DNA of 7,197 bases from Acidimicrobium sp. UBA3029 (GTDB lineage Bacteria; Actinomycetota; Acidimicrobiia; Acidimicrobiales; Ilumatobacteraceae). Numbering within the stretch: position 1 is the first letter of the stretch; each line of letters opens with the position of its first letter. The notes under the pieces are model-generated. The model made no database searches. It was not told the origin of the DNA and saw nothing but the letters and a program-made list of their open reading frames with translations. Positions 6,530 to 7,197 of the stretch are shown piece after piece. The translations under genes and the position numbers were made by a program. The DNA is taken from positions 1 through 7,197 of the forward strand of contig DFDK01000041.1 of assembly GCA_002367695.1 (NCBI GenBank), in the 5' to 3' direction.

Positions 6530-6660
6530 TGAACAATCCAGTTCCTGGCTTTGAAGGCGCGGCTCTTTTGGTCACCGTACTCGTCCAAGTCATATTTCTG
6601 CATCAACTGAAAGGCCAGGACCAATGCTGTTTCTGCCTCGGCCCGTGGGCTGTCGCGCGA
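6530..6660 (-). pseudogene. probable DUF2786-like fragment
   Basis: A minus-strand frame reads SRDSPRAEAETALVLAFQ followed by LMQKYDLDEYGD and KSRAFKARNWIV. The pattern of Ala/Glu-rich helix then 'QLM-K-Y-L' resembles the short N-terminal helical repeat of DUF2786 proteins (EAE.A..KA.ELM..YGI). No ATG or ribosome site precedes it; the frame reaches back only to a TTG at 6747 that lies inside the coiled-coil gene in another frame. It ends at 6433 with a TGA overlapping the lipoprotein ATG. The likeliest reading is a truncated relic between the coiled-coil gene and the operon. The resemblance is by eye only and could be chance. No convincing promoter box pair was found in 6437-6712, although the operon promoter should lie there or upstream. 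Confidence 0.3.
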
Positions 6661-6712
6661 ACATAAGCCGAGGGTACACGTATATATATGACGGAGAGGT
6701 TGGAGATTGTGT

Positions 6713-7150
6713 CTAGCGCCACCAGCGTTCGATGCTGAGTACTGCAAACATCATTGTGAAATAGAGTGATCCAAATTTGAAGAGTGTCTTGTTCAGTTCG
6801 ACTTGTTTTGTGTCAAACATTGTGTAGACCTTGCTAAATTGCTCGGACATTTCGGCACGAAATTTTATGAATTGTGAGTCCATATCGGTGCGAAGGTTGC
6901 TGATTTGGCTATCGACCCTGTCGAATCCGGCATTCATGTCGGTTCTAAGGTTGGTGAATTGGCTGTCGACGATTTCAAATTGTTTATTTACGAGTTCGAA
7001 TTGGCTGATGACTTTGCCAAAGTTGGAGTCGATGTGGACTCCCATGTTGTAGAGGTCTTGCTTCGTTGCTAGTTCGTTCATGGCTTGACTGTCGTGATCA
7101 GCCACAGCAGGACCGATGTGCACGAGAGCGAGATTGTTGGCGGCATTCAC
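6713..7150 (-). CDS. small coiled-coil protein with C-terminal membrane anchor and RWWR tail
   Basis: A 145-residue protein of unknown function. Residues 27-33 (LATKQDL) begin a long amphipathic helix region, with phenylalanines and hydrophobics spaced along F44, F51, F58, F65, F76, F94 and F105. It includes two adjacent 18-residue repeats, 61-78 and 79-96, both of the form VDSQ-x-x-NLRTDM. A hydrophobic segment at about 123-140 is followed at once by ERWWR and the stop, so the protein is probably tail-anchored with an aromatic, basic end at the membrane surface. It broadly resembles DUF1640-like or other short coiled-coil proteins. The GTG at 7150 is chosen because GAAAGG lies eight bases upstream; Met24 (7081) is an alternative. 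Degraded relatives occur at 1096-1251 and probably 844-1077. Confidence 0.7.
   Translation of the reverse strand: MNAANNLALVHIGPAVADHDSQAMNELATKQDLYNMGVHIDSNFGKVISQFELVNKQFEIVDSQFTNLRTDMNAGFDRVDSQISNLRTDMDSQFIKFRAEMSEQFSKVYTMFDTKQVELNKTLFKFGSLYFTMMFAVLSIERWWR
6716..6741. repeat. direct repeat, right copy (with 1099-1124)
   Basis: The intact-gene partner of the repeat at 1099-1124. Downstream of it on the minus strand, gccgagggta at 6667-6676 is also found at 833-842, just beyond the third family member, so similarity reaches outside the coding region. Confidence 0.7.
6863..6970 (-). repeat. two tandem 54-bp units in the coiled-coil gene
   Basis: Units 6917-6970 and 6863-6916 encode VDSQFTNLRTDMNAGFDR and VDSQISNLRTDMDSQFIK, alike at 12 of 18 residues. 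Eighteen residues is not a whole number of heptads, so the coil register must shift between units. The units suggest growth of the gene by in-frame duplication. Confidence 0.65.
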
Positions 7151-7162
7151 AGATAAAACCTT

Positions 7163-7184
7163 TCGGGTTGGTGGATTGACCCGA
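7163..7184 (-). promoter_or_regulatory. small leader hairpin just upstream of the coiled-coil gene's ribosome site
   Basis: In the minus-strand RNA, UCGGGU and ACCCGA can pair in a 6-bp stem with a 10-base loop, directly followed by the AAGG of the ribosome binding site (GAAAGG). It could influence access to that site. The stem is short and the leader is cut by the window edge. Confidence 0.25.
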
Positions 7185-7197
7185 TGTGTGCGGGGCA

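Noticed and set aside
6680..6689. TATATATAT run as the -10 box of the transporter operon
   Set aside because: No matching -35 box at the right distance on the minus strand, and it would give a leader of about 240 bases; a simple AT run is as likely.
6437..6712. Purine or other riboswitch ahead of the transporter operon
   Set aside because: No conserved aptamer core or expression-platform hairpin could be recognised in the leader.

Overview
The window is bacterial, with compact genes and by eye a mid-range G+C content. The lipoprotein signal and the repeated short coiled-coil genes would fit a mid-GC actinobacterium, but no rRNA or marker gene is present, so this is a weak guess. All well-supported genes lie on the minus strand, so the window reads naturally from right to left.

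The core (6436 down to 1401) is a tightly packed five-gene operon. In transcription order it encodes a BMP-family lipoprotein that binds nucleosides, a double-domain ABC ATPase, two BPD_transp_2-type permeases and a small zinc-dependent deaminase. The deaminase closely resembles the yeast Fcy1 cytosine deaminase. ATPase/permease 1 and permease 1/permease 2 overlap by ATGA, and the deaminase start lies 9 bases after the last permease with its ribosome binding site laid over the permease stop. The arrangement suggests import of a nucleoside or nucleobase followed by deamination inside the cell, for example cytosine to uracil. A 9-of-10-pair stem-loop sits exactly at the binding-protein stop codon, a place where such loops often keep binding-protein mRNA more abundant than the transporter mRNA.

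The flanks share a small gene family. At 6713-7150 is an apparently intact 145-residue coiled-coil protein with a C-terminal hydrophobic anchor ending in SIERWWR. On the far side of the operon, at 1096-1251, is a decayed relative ending in SIDRWWR, and next to it at 844-1077 a more distant short ORF ending in FRWWL. All are on the same strand, and their 3' ends and part of the downstream DNA are alike. The transporter module is therefore bracketed by direct-repeat copies of one gene family, which suggests insertion into, or duplication around, this family.

The left end (63-830) is an alpha/beta hydrolase with an aspartate nucleophile (HDWG), like epoxide hydrolases and haloalkane dehalogenases. 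Between the coiled-coil gene and the operon (6437-6712) is a probable broken fragment resembling DUF2786. A plus-strand ORF of doubtful status (1201-1404) runs tail to tail into the deaminase. No tRNA, rRNA, CRISPR array, transposase or convincing rho-independent terminator was seen.
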